Positions 52,207-61,011 of a stretch of DNA of 64,000 bases are shown piece by piece. The DNA comes from Epibacterium ulvae. Lineage in GTDB: Bacteria > Pseudomonadota > Alphaproteobacteria > Rhodobacterales > Rhodobacteraceae. The notes beneath the pieces are model-generated. The model had not been told where the DNA came from. It worked only from the letters and a program-made list of their open reading frames with translations, and searched no databases. Location of the stretch: positions 62,001-126,000 of the forward strand of contig NZ_JAHHIR010000035.1 of the NCBI RefSeq assembly GCF_018678075.1, given 5' to 3'. Made by a program: the position numbers and the translations under genes. How positions within the stretch are numbered: the stretch's first letter is position 1; each line of letters starts with the position of its first letter.

Positions 52207-53600
52207 TCAGGGCCAGGCCTTGGCTATTGCACAGGCCTCGGCAAAGCGTGCGGGATCTGGGACAAAGCCCGTCTCGGGGCGATAGGTCTTTTGCGACGCT
52301 GCAAATGGCAGTTCAACACCGCAAAAACGTGCGGCCATTTGGGCGGCGCTAAAGGCCGTGATGTCCGGCATCTGGGCCACCGCGATCTCACGCTCCAGCA
52401 CATTGGCGAGCAGCTGACAGAACCAGGGGTTCTGGGTCATGCCGCCGTCCACCAGCAATGCTCCGGTCTATGGCAGGACCTGTTCCATCGCGCCGTAAAG
52501 GTCGGATGCGCGATAGGCGATCCCTTCCAACAGGGCCTGCATCATCTCGTGTTGGGTGGTGGCCAATGTCAGGCCCAGCCAGGTGCCTTTGGCCCCGTTG
52601 TCCCAATGGGGGCAGGCCAGACCGGCCAGCGCCGGCACAAAGGCGAGACCGCGCGACAGGGCGTGGCCGTCAAATCCAGTCAGCGCGCTGTAGTCTGAGA
52701 ACAACCCCAAGCCGCGCGCCCAATCCACTGCCGACGCAGCCGTGTGAATGCCGCCGTCCAGGGCATACTGCACCTCTTGCCCGGCCTCACGCCAAGTAAC
52801 CGTTGGCAGCACCCCATGTGCCAGAGCTGGGCATTGCGGCCCGACAAACGGCTGGGCAAAGGCCCCGGTGCCAAAGGTGAATTTGGTCTGCCCGGCTTGG
52901 GTGACCCCATGGCCATACAGGGCCGCTTGCTGGTCGACCCAAGGCGGTCACCAACGGCAGGTCATCGACCGCTCCCAAATCGCCGCTGCAATCGCCGATC
53001 TTGGGTAAACAGTTGATCGGCACGCCGAACAGCGCACGTAGGTCGGCGTCCCATTGACCGGTTTGCAGGTTCATCAGGGACGTGCGGGAGGCGGTGGCGA
53101 CATCCGTTTCAAACCGTCCCGTCAGCCGGTCGCGCAAAAACACATCCGTGGTGCCAAGGCGCAGGTGTCCGGCCGTGGCAATGGCGGCAGCCTGCGGGAT
53201 ATTTTCCATAATCCAGCCAAGCTTTGAGGCCGAAAAATAAGGGGTCACTGGCAGGCGCGCGATCGTCGCGACATGATTGGTTGCGGTCTTGGCGATCTGG
53301 GGGCAGCGGTCGGTGGTGCGCGCATCCTGCCAGACGATGATGGGGCTGATGGGGGTTCCGGTTCGCGCGTCCCAAGCCAGACAGCTTTCTCCCTGTTTTG
53401 ACAGGGCAAAGGCCTGCGCGCCCCGCCGCAATCGCATCCGCCACATGGGATAGGATTTCGTTTGGGACATGTTCCACCCAGCCGGGATGCGGGTGGATCT
53501 GCGCATGGGCAGCGGCGTGGAGTTTTTGCATCTGACCTGAGCGCCCAAACAAAAAGGCCGAGGTCGAGGTGGTGCTTTGACCGATGGCTAGAAAACTCAT
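52207..53600 (-). pseudogene. FGGY-family carbohydrate kinase, disrupted
   Basis: Reconstructed product: about 464 residues, FGGY kinase (glycerol kinase-like): opening SFLAIGQSTTSTSAFLFG, AFALSKQGESCLAWDARTGT, FEALLEGIAYR-like tail (MMQALLEGIAYRASDLYGAM) and VDGGMTQNPWFCQLLANVL. Three lesions: a frameshift in the run CCCC near 53421 (minus GGGG), a second near 52938-52940 (an extra C), and an in-frame amber codon at 52468-52470 between QVLP and TGALLVDGG. Its ATG overlapped the preceding gene's stop (ATGA), so this was the third gene of one operon. Surely non-functional in the reference sequence unless there are sequencing errors. Confidence 0.85.
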
Positions 53601-54724
53601 GGCTCCTCGCGCAGCGCGATGGTTGTGGCGTCTTTTGGCAAGGGGATTTCGATCCGCCGTGCCGGGCGGCTGTTCAGTTTTGCGCGCATCCCGCCATAGG
53701 TGAGCGTGGCTTTGACGGGGTGGTTCAGGCCGAGTTGCAGCTAGCCAAAGGCAGCATTAGATGGGGTCTCGCTGGTCTGCGCGATGCGCTGGGGCGTGTG
53801 CCAGGCGATGGCGTTGTCCACAGCCCGCACGGTCTGGGTCGGTGCCGGGTCAGGCAGCTGGCCTTGGGTGGCGGCAAAATAGACCGGGTCAGAGCAGCGG
53901 CCAAACTGGTCAATCTCGGGCCCGCGGGTGCTGGGGTCGACCACCAGGTGACTGGCCCGAAGCAGCGCGTTTTTCGGCCGAAATGCGCCGGTGATCACCA
54001 CGGCGTCGCAGGCGATCCGGCGCTCTGTCTCGCCCGATTTCAGGGTGACGCCGGTGACCCAGTCGCGGCCATGGATCGCGGTGATCTGGGTGTTCAGATG
54101 CACCGGGATACCCAGGACACGCGGCGGCCAGCGCGCCGCGCCATAGGTAGTGAGGTTGGCGTTCGGCTCGACCATCGCAACAGGGCGGGCACCGCTGTGA
54201 CGACAAGTCATCAGCGCGGAAAAGGAGACCAGCTCGCTGCCCAGAATGATCGGGCGTTTGAAGGGACTTTTCTGTGCCAGATAGACCAGCCCCTGCAGCG
54301 CGCCGGTGTTCATGACGCCGCCAGGTTTGGTGCCGCCTATAAACCGCGCCGCCCGGCTGGTTTCCCGCACGCCGGTTGCGATCAGCACCCGGTTTGCCTG
54401 CACCCGGTGCAGCCCGGTTGGGGTCGACAGATCCACGCTGCCCTGCGGATGGAGCGCGACAACGGTTGTCCGGGTATGGATGTGCGCACCGTGGTTCTGG
54501 GCGCAGGCAATCAGGCGGCGCGCGTAGTTTTGACCACCCATGATGCGACGAAATTCGCGCCAGCCATACGGCGAGTGGCCGCAATGGCGCGGGATGCCGC
54601 CGGCCGCGTTTTCGCGGTCGACCACATGCACCTCAAGCCCCTGCTCGGCAAGCACGGAGGCCGCCGACAGACCGGCGGGGCCTGCACAAATGATCAGCAC
54701 GTCAAGGGTTTGTGGCGGGCTCAT
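53597..54724 (-). pseudogene. FAD-dependent oxidoreductase (GlpB-like / NAD(P)-FAD type), disrupted
   Basis: Reconstructed 375 residues: N-terminal FAD-binding fold, GGIPRHCGHSPYGWREFRRI, ATGVRETSRAARFIGGTKPG and ITGAFRPKNALLRASHL. Two defects are seen. The dinucleotide-binding loop, normally GAGPAG, reads CAGPAG (TGT for the first Gly). A TAG at 53741-53743 cuts the frame, after which it continues for 47 codons to the original TGA at 53597, overlapping the kinase start. Start ATG at 54724 overlaps the previous stop (ATGA). The family supports anaerobic-type glycerol-3-phosphate or polyol-phosphate oxidation together with its two neighbours. Confidence 0.8.
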
Positions 54725-55528
54725 GTCTTGGCCTCTTCCGGGCAGGTGAACCCAGTCAGTTTTTCGATTTCGCCAGAGCAATAAAACCCCTGGCAACGCC
54801 CCATTGTGGCCCGTGTTCGCCGTTTGAGCCCGGCGAGGTTTGTCGCGCCCAAGGGGCCCTCAAGCGCCATCTCGATCTCGCGGCGGGTGACTTTTTCACA
54901 GTGACAGACGATGCCATCATTGCCAGGCAGGGCCCAGTCACGTGTCCCTTTCTCTGCCATCATAGCCATCGTCGGCCATGTTACACCGGCGGGCGGGACG
55001 AATTGGCCTGAGAAAGCCTTGGCCACCCGTTCTGCGATCCCCAAAGCTGCGCTGAGCCCGGTGGAGCGGATGCCGCCGATGGTCACCATGTTTTCGCTGT
55101 GATGGCGGATCTGATATTCCTTGTCGTTGCTGGCGGGGCGCAGCCCGGCATGGGTGGTTGTTACTTCCTCATCCGCGAGGGCGGGCCTGATCCATCAGCT
55201 CACCAAGCTTTGCCTCCTGCGCGTCGTCCCAGGCCAGAACCAAGGCACCGCAGCGGTCGATCGGCAGGTTCAGCTGGGCGTGGATCTGTTCGTATTGGCG
55301 ATAACCTTCCTGGACGCAGGCCAGTTCGACGGACCCTTGGGGCGCGTCAAAGCCCGAGTGCAAAATGGCCGAGTTCGCCTTGGACGCGCCATCCAACACA
55401 TCCACCGCCTTTTCCAAAACGATGACGCGCGCGCCCTCCAGAGTGAATTTGCGCGCGATGGCGCATCCCACCAAGCCCGCACCGATGACGGCGATATCAT
55501 ATGCGTCATGTGGTTTTGGAACGGCCAT
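54721..55528 (-). pseudogene. Glycerol-3-phosphate dehydrogenase-like FAD protein with [2Fe-2S] BFD domain, internal deletion
   Basis: The first 118 residues (start ATG 55528 after GAGGAGA) are an intact FAD-binding opening: YDIAVIGAGLVGCAIARKF and DGASKANSAILHSGFDAP. Then the frame ends at 55169. The C-terminal part, beginning near 55184 with THAGLRPASND and SENMVTIGGIRSTG, continues to a BFD-like [2Fe-2S] domain (VCHCEKVTRREIEM ... CQGFYCSGEIEKL). Some 200 codons between the two parts are missing and the frame is shifted. First gene of the decayed operon; the DeoR gene is divergent from it. Confidence 0.82.
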
Positions 55529-55759
55529 ATGGTCTCCTCGTAGGACGCCGGTTCCGGGAGGCACCTACCGCATGGGTTCGTTTCGCGCAAATAATGCCCG
55601 AATGGTCAATGAAAATCCAAATCTGCAGACTGATCGGGCGAAAATGCGTTGACTATTTGGGCAGCGCTACGCCCTCATCAAATCGATCTGGCTCGCAAAA
55701 ACGATGTTTTTAGCGAGTCGCTCAGCACGTTTTAACTACTGCGAAAGCCAAACCGACCA

Positions 55760-56542
55760 ATGGCACTCAAGCCTAAAGACCGACAGAACGAAATTGCTAA
55801 CCTCATCGCCCAAAAGGGCGAAATGAGCGTCGAAACCCTAGCCGAGACATATGATGTTTCACTGGAAACCCTGCGACGGGATCTGGCGCGCCTGTCCGAA
55901 CAGGGACGTATTCGCAAGGTGCATGGCGGTGCCAAACCGGCGCAGCTGCACAGTGAGCCGAGCTTTGCGGAACGGATGACCGAGGATCTGGAAGAGAAAC
56001 AGGCCATCGGATACAAATTGCGCGCCGAGCTGCGCGATGGCGACACGATTTTTATGGACACCGGATCGGCCACGCTGATCGCCTGTGACGCGCTTTTGGG
56101 CATGAACGGGCTGACGGTGATCACAAACTCGGTTCTGGTGGCGCAAAAGCTTGGGGCTGAGGCGGGGATCACCGTCTATTTGCTAGGCGGGGTCTATGGC
56201 TCTGGCAATCAGCAAACCCTGGGGGTGATGGTGCGTCGGCAAATCGAAAGCTTTTATGCGGACCACGCGGTGCTGACCCTGTCTGGCCTCGATGTCAAAG
56301 CGGGCATTACCTATGCCGACCCGCAAGAGGCAGAGGTGGCCGAGGCCATGGTGCGCCATTGCGAACAGGTCACCTATCTGGTGACATCGTCGAAATTCGG
56401 ACGCCGCGCCGCCTATCGCACCGGTGGGCTGGCTGAAATTGACAAAGTGCTGACGATGGATCCGCCGCCCGAACCGCTGGCGTCCGAGCTGGCGCTGGCC
56501 GGTGTCCAGATCTCCACCGAACAAGAGGATGACAATGCCTAA
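55760..56542 (+). CDS. DeoR/GlpR-family transcriptional regulator
   Basis: A 260-residue repressor: N-terminal winged helix-turn-helix (about 6-60, RQNEIANLIAQKGEMSVETL, then AETYDVSLETLRRDLARLSE) and a DeoR C-terminal sugar-phosphate sensor (about 78-235; GDTIFMDTGSATLIACDALL, LTVITNSVLVAQKL, SSKFGRRAAY). It is intact. Divergent from the dead polyol operon and therefore its most likely former regulator; it also runs into the TRAP genes (8-bp overlap with dctQ), so it may now control only those. Confidence 0.9.
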   Translation: MALKPKDRQNEIANLIAQKGEMSVETLAETYDVSLETLRRDLARLSEQGRIRKVHGGAKPAQLHSEPSFAERMTEDLEEKQAIGYKLRAELRDGDTIFMDTGSATLIACDALLGMNGLTVITNSVLVAQKLGAEAGITVYLLGGVYGSGNQQTLGVMVRRQIESFYADHAVLTLSGLDVKAGITYADPQEAEVAEAMVRHCEQVTYLVTSSKFGRRAAYRTGGLAEIDKVLTMDPPPEPLASELALAGVQISTEQEDDNA

Positions 56543-57080
56543 GTCCCTGCGAACCTATGTGCGGTGGGTCGACTGCGTGTCGGATTACACCGGTATTTTT
56601 GCCATGTACCTGATCTTTGCAATGGTCGGCGTGCTGATCCTGGATGCGGTGACATCCGGGCTGCAGATCTATCTGCATTGGTGTATCGAACTCGCCCAGT
56701 TCATCCTTGCGGCCTATTACTTTATGGGCGGCGCCAAGACGATGAAGGACGGCGACCATGTGCGCATGGATCTGCTGTATGACCGCCTGTCGCCCAGAGG
56801 CAAGACGATCACCGATCTGGTGACGATTTCCTGCCTGCTGTTTTATCTGGTGATCATGTTCATCGGCGGCATGTCGTCCCTGGGATATGCGATTGAGACG
56901 GGCGAGCGGCGGTTTTCCATGTGGAACCCATCGTTGATCCCGATCAAGGCGCTGATGGTGATCTGTCTGGGGCTGATGATCCTGCAGACCGTCTCTGAAA
57001 TCATAAAACACATTGCTGACCTGTGCGGCGAACCGATGACCCCGGCAAATACGCTCGCCGCTGAGGAGACGACTTCATGA
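56535..57080 (+). CDS. TRAP transporter small permease (DctQ)
   Basis: Four-helix inner-membrane subunit (181 residues) of a DctP-type TRAP transporter: hydrophobic segments at about 22-42, 58-76, 95-118 and 138-160. The conserved HWCIELAQFILAAYYFMGGA core is present, with DHVRMDLLYDRLSPRGK between helices 2 and 3. The ATG at 56535 lies in the end of deoR. Overlaps dctM by ATGA. Confidence 0.9.
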   Translation: MPKSLRTYVRWVDCVSDYTGIFAMYLIFAMVGVLILDAVTSGLQIYLHWCIELAQFILAAYYFMGGAKTMKDGDHVRMDLLYDRLSPRGKTITDLVTISCLLFYLVIMFIGGMSSLGYAIETGERRFSMWNPSLIPIKALMVICLGLMILQTVSEIIKHIADLCGEPMTPANTLAAEETTS

Positions 57081-58408
57081 GCTACGAACTTATTGCTCTG
57101 ACCATGTTTGCCACGATGATGGTGCTGTTGCTGACCGGCCAGCGTGTCTTTGCGGCGATCGGCTTTGTGGCCTCGATCATGGTGCTGCTGCTTTATGGCA
57201 ATGGCGGTGTCGAGATCCCGTTTTCGGCGACGTTCAAGCTGTTCAACTGGATCCCGATGCTGACGCTGCCCCTGTTTATCTACATGGGCTACATCCTGTC
57301 CGAGGCGGGGATTGCCGAAGATCTGTATAAGATGTTGCACGTCTGGTTTGGCCGGGTTGGCGGCGGGCTGGCCATTGGGACGATTTTTTTGATGGTGATC
57401 ATTTCCGCGATGAACGGCCTGTCGGTTGCTGGCATGGCCATTGGCGCGACCATTGCGCTGCCCGAGATGTTGCGGCGGGGCTACGACAAAGTTCTGATCA
57501 CCGGGGTTGTGCAAGGGGGATCCTCTTTGGGGATCCTGGTGCCGCCCTCGGTGGTGATGGTGCTCTTTGCGATGATCGCCCGCCAACCTGTGTCGCAGCT
57601 GTGGCTGGCGGGATTGATCCCCGGCCTGATGATGGCGGCGATGTTTGTGATTTATGTAGTCATCCGCACGCGGATAAACCCTGCGCTGGCCCCGACCGTG
57701 TCCGACGACGAGCTGAATATGCCGTTGTCGGACAAGCTGAAACTGCTGTCGGCCGGCATTATCCCATTTGCGATTTTCTTTACCATGACGGGTCTGTTCA
57801 TCATGGGCATCACCTCGCTGGTGGAAAGCGCGGCTGTGGGCGCGACCTCGGCCACATTGGCGGCGGCGATCAAGGGGCGGCTGTCCTTGAAGATGGTGCA
57901 CGAGACCGCGCGCAAGACGCTTGGCGTGTCCTGCATGTTCCTGTGGTTGATCCTGGCGGCGCTGGCCTTTGGCGCGGTGTTTGACGGGATCGGTGCGGTG
58001 CGCGCGATTGAGAACCTGTTTATCAACAACTGGGAGCTGACGCCCTGGCAGGTGATCATCATGATGCAGATCAGTTTCGTGGTGATGGGCATGTTCCTGG
58101 ACGACACCGCGATGCTGGTGATTGTTGCGCCGCTTTATGTGCCGCTGGTCAAGACGCTGGACCTGGGCTTTGACAATCAGATGATCTGGTTTGGCGTGCT
58201 TTATACGATGACCTGTCAGATCGCCTATATCACGCCGCCCTTCGGCTATAACCTGTTCCTCATGCGGGCGATGGCGCCCAAAGAGATCACGCTTCCCGAC
58301 ATTTACCGTTCGATCTGGCCCTTCGTTGCGATGATGACGTTCACGATCGCGCTGGTAATGATTTTCCCACAAATCGCGCTTTGGCTGCCTGAGCTTGTGC
58401 GGAATTGA
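57077..58408 (+). CDS. TRAP transporter large permease (DctM)
   Basis: The 12-helix sodium-coupled permease of the TRAP transporter (443 residues). Visible are LLTGQRVFAAIGFVASIMVLLLYG, SEAGIAEDLYKMLHVWFGRV, GLSVAGMAIGATIALPEMLR, VQGGSSLGILVPPSVVMVLF (the conserved G-[SA]-x-G-I-L-[IV]-P-P-S motif) and AYITPPFGYNLFLMRAMAP near the end. ATGA overlap with dctQ. Works with the binding protein that follows. Confidence 0.95.
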   Translation: MSYELIALTMFATMMVLLLTGQRVFAAIGFVASIMVLLLYGNGGVEIPFSATFKLFNWIPMLTLPLFIYMGYILSEAGIAEDLYKMLHVWFGRVGGGLAIGTIFLMVIISAMNGLSVAGMAIGATIALPEMLRRGYDKVLITGVVQGGSSLGILVPPSVVMVLFAMIARQPVSQLWLAGLIPGLMMAAMFVIYVVIRTRINPALAPTVSDDELNMPLSDKLKLLSAGIIPFAIFFTMTGLFIMGITSLVESAAVGATSATLAAAIKGRLSLKMVHETARKTLGVSCMFLWLILAALAFGAVFDGIGAVRAIENLFINNWELTPWQVIIMMQISFVVMGMFLDDTAMLVIVAPLYVPLVKTLDLGFDNQMIWFGVLYTMTCQIAYITPPFGYNLFLMRAMAPKEITLPDIYRSIWPFVAMMTFTIALVMIFPQIALWLPELVRN

Positions 58409-58451
58409 TCACCTCCTCCTCCAAATCCACGTCCGACAGGAAGGTCATAAA

Positions 58452-59525
58452 ATGACTGAGAAAACAAAACAAAGCCCGTCAGAAAAAATCCTGACATCCC
58501 GCCGTAAGTTCCTCACCACCACTTCCGTTGGTGCGGCGGCTACCCTTGCTGCGCCTGCGGCCATCGCCCAACAGGGCCCGATCAAATGGCGTCTGCAGAC
58601 CTATTCCGGCGCGCCGCTGGGGGCGCATGTGATCAAGCCGCAGATCGAGGCCTTCAACACCGCCGCCAATGGCGACATGGAGATCGAGCTTTATTACGCA
58701 GACCAGCTGGTCCCAACCGGCGAATTGTTCCGCGCGCTGCAAAACGGCACCCTGGATGCGGTACAATCGGATGAGGCAACCATGGCCTCTCCGGTGGATA
58801 TCTCTGTCTTTGGCGGCTACTTCCCCTTTGCCACCCGCTACTCGCTCGATGTGCCGGCGCTGTTCAACTACTACGGTCTGAACGAGATCTGGAAAGAAGC
58901 CTATGACGAGGTCGACAATGTGACCTGGCTGTCTGCGGGCGCTTGGGATCCGTTGCATATCTTCACCAAGGATCCGATCAACTCGCTGGCGGATATGCGC
59001 GGCAAACGCGTCTTTGGCGTGCCAACGGCCGGCCGCTTCCTGTCGCAATACGGTCTGATCCCTGTGACCGTGCCATGGGATGACGTGGAAGTTGCACTGC
59101 AAACCGGTGAGCTGGACGGCGTGGCCTGGTGTGGCTTTACCGAAGCATACGAGGTCGGCTGGGCGGACATCTGTAACTACGCGCTGACCAACTCGGTCAC
59201 CGGTGCGTGGTTCGGGTCGTATTTTGCCAATACCGAAAGCTGGAACAAAGTGCCCGCGCATTTGCAGGAACTGTTCAAGATCACCATCGACCAGTCGCAC
59301 TACTATCGCGCCACATGGTATTGGGGTGGCGAAGCCAAGCTGCGCACCGAAGGTGAAAAGCTTGAGCTGACCTCGATCCCTGATGAGGAATGGTCAACAG
59401 TTGTGCAGGATTCCTCGAAATTCTGGGATGAGATCGCCGCAAAAGGTGGCCGTCCGCAGAAAGTTGTCGACGCGTTCAAAACCTATGCGGCAACAATGGA
59501 AAAAGCGGGTTATCCGTACCGTTAA
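58452..59525 (+). CDS. TRAP transporter substrate-binding protein (DctP family)
   Basis: Periplasmic binding protein, 357 residues, exported by Tat: the twin-arginine motif SRRKFLTT at about 16-23 followed by a hydrophobic stretch to AIAQ. The DctP fold shows WRLQTYSGAPLGAHVIKP, ALQNGTLDAVQSDEAT and ALQTGELDGVAWCGFTEAY (the conserved switch region with an Arg/Trp pair further on). AGGAAGG precedes the ATG. The ligand cannot be read from sequence; the next gene suggests ethanolamine or a related small amine. Confidence 0.92.
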   Translation: MTEKTKQSPSEKILTSRRKFLTTTSVGAAATLAAPAAIAQQGPIKWRLQTYSGAPLGAHVIKPQIEAFNTAANGDMEIELYYADQLVPTGELFRALQNGTLDAVQSDEATMASPVDISVFGGYFPFATRYSLDVPALFNYYGLNEIWKEAYDEVDNVTWLSAGAWDPLHIFTKDPINSLADMRGKRVFGVPTAGRFLSQYGLIPVTVPWDDVEVALQTGELDGVAWCGFTEAYEVGWADICNYALTNSVTGAWFGSYFANTESWNKVPAHLQELFKITIDQSHYYRATWYWGGEAKLRTEGEKLELTSIPDEEWSTVVQDSSKFWDEIAAKGGRPQKVVDAFKTYAATMEKAGYPYR

Positions 59526-59536
59526 ACGAACCCTTC

Positions 59537-59564
59537 GGGCGCATCTGGCATCACCGATGCGCCC
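59537..59564 (+). terminator. Hairpin between TRAP binding protein and eutB
   Basis: GGGCGCATC and GATGCGCCC (9-bp perfect arms) around a 10-base loop, 12 bases after the binding-protein stop. It is not followed by a T run, so it is likely an attenuator or mRNA-processing structure between the transporter and the enzyme rather than a full terminator. Confidence 0.55.
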
Positions 59565-59628
59565 GTCTCCCTCATACGCGATGGCACCGGCCGGCTGCGT
59601 GTGACACAGAATTTGATTTAGGCACGTC

Positions 59629-61011
59629 ATGGCGCATTACCGATGTAACTTGGGCGGAGAGCTGTTCCGTTTTGGCAGTCTGGGCGAGGTGATGGCCAAG
59701 GCCACGCCGGGACGGTCGGGCGACGCGCTGGCGGGGTTGATCGCAGGCTCGGATGTGGAGCGGGTGGCGGCACAGATGGTTCTGGCCGATCTACCACTCA
59801 AGGATTTCCTGTCTGAGGCTCTGATCCCTTACGAGACGGATGAGGTCACCCGGCTGATCATGGACAGCCATGACACTGCGGCCTTTGCGCCGGTGTCCCA
59901 TATGACCGTCGGCCAATTTCGCGATTGGCTGTTGTCGGATCAGGCCAGCGCACCAGTGTTGAAATCCCTGGCGCCCGGATTGACGCCCGAGATGGTGGCG
60001 GCGGTGTCCAAGCTGATGCGCAACCGGGATCTGATTGCGGTGCCGCGCAAGATCGACGTGGTGACCAGCTTTCGCTCCACCCTGGGCCTTGCGGGGCGGA
60101 TCGGGTCACGGCTGCAGCCCAACCACCCGGCGGATGATCTAAAAGGCATCGTGGCCTCCACCCTGGATGGCCTGTCCTATGCGGTGGGGGATGCGGTGAT
60201 TGGCATCAACCCGGCCACCGACAATATCCCCACGGCCATGTCGCTGCTGTCGATGCTGGACGAGCTGATCGCCCGCTATGAAATCCCGACCCAAAGCTGC
60301 GTGTTGACCCATGTCACCAACTCGATCGAAATCATGAACCGCGGCGCGCCGCTGGATCTGGTGTTTCAATCGGTGGCTGGCACCCAGGCGGCCAATGATG
60401 GTTTTGGGGTGACGCTTGCGATGTTGAAAGAGGCGCATGAAGCCGCGCTGTCTCTGAACCGGGGCACGGTGGGCAACAATGTCATGTATTTTGAAACCGG
60501 CCAGGGCAGCGCCTTGTCCGCTGAGGCCCACCACGGGGTGGATCAGCAAACGCTTGAGGTGCGCGCCTATGCGGTCTGTCGCGCCTTTGATCCGTTGATC
60601 GTCAACACGGTCGTGGGCTTTATCGGGCCAGAGTATCTTTATGACGGCAAGGAGATCACCCGCGCCGGGCTAGAAGACCATTTCTGCGGCAAACTCCTCG
60701 GCCTGCCGATGGGCTGTGATGTTTGTTACACCAACCACGCCGAGGCGGATCAAAACGATATGGATGTGCTGATGACCCTCTTGGCGGACGCGCGCGCCCA
60801 TTTCCTGATCGCGGTGCCGGGGGCGGATGACATCATGCTGAATTATCAAAGCCTCTCGTTCCACGACATGGCCTATTTGCGCAACGCCTTCGGCCTAAAA
60901 GCCGCGCCTGAGTTTGAGAGCTGGCTGGAGGGCATGGGGCTGATCAATGACCACGGCCATCTGATCGACAGCACACACGGCACGCAGCGCCTGCTGGAGG
61001 CCGCATCATGA
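59629..61011 (+). CDS. eutB: Ethanolamine ammonia-lyase large subunit
   Basis: Adenosylcobalamin-dependent enzyme converting ethanolamine to acetaldehyde and ammonia. The 460-residue protein carries the active-site sequence of the family: GDAVIGINPATDNIPTAMSL, PTQSCVLTHVTNSIEIMNRG, PLDLVFQSVAGTQAANDGFG and MYFETGQGSALSAEAHHGVD. The final part GCDVCYTNHAEADQNDMDVL includes the conserved cobalamin-region residues. The eutB ATG follows a weak AGG. Overlaps eutC by four bases. No eutA reactivase or microcompartment genes are in the window. Confidence 0.96.
   Translation: MAHYRCNLGGELFRFGSLGEVMAKATPGRSGDALAGLIAGSDVERVAAQMVLADLPLKDFLSEALIPYETDEVTRLIMDSHDTAAFAPVSHMTVGQFRDWLLSDQASAPVLKSLAPGLTPEMVAAVSKLMRNRDLIAVPRKIDVVTSFRSTLGLAGRIGSRLQPNHPADDLKGIVASTLDGLSYAVGDAVIGINPATDNIPTAMSLLSMLDELIARYEIPTQSCVLTHVTNSIEIMNRGAPLDLVFQSVAGTQAANDGFGVTLAMLKEAHEAALSLNRGTVGNNVMYFETGQGSALSAEAHHGVDQQTLEVRAYAVCRAFDPLIVNTVVGFIGPEYLYDGKEITRAGLEDHFCGKLLGLPMGCDVCYTNHAEADQNDMDVLMTLLADARAHFLIAVPGADDIMLNYQSLSFHDMAYLRNAFGLKAAPEFESWLEGMGLINDHGHLIDSTHGTQRLLEAAS

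Noticed and set aside
52207-54724. Amber codon reassignment or read-through
   Set aside because: Two of the pseudogenes carry TAG, but frameshifts, a deletion and a damaged motif in the same operon show simple decay.
53462-54784. 440-codon plus-strand frame opposite the pseudogenes
   Set aside because: It has no family features; the minus strand gives recognisable but broken kinase and oxidoreductase. The frame is open because of the GC bias of the third codon position.
56843-58372. 509-codon minus-strand frame
   Set aside because: Antisense to the TRAP permeases, His/Arg/Gln-rich and without a family.
59526-59628. B12 riboswitch before eutB
   Set aside because: Only a simple hairpin fits in this short gap; the conserved cobalamin box is absent.
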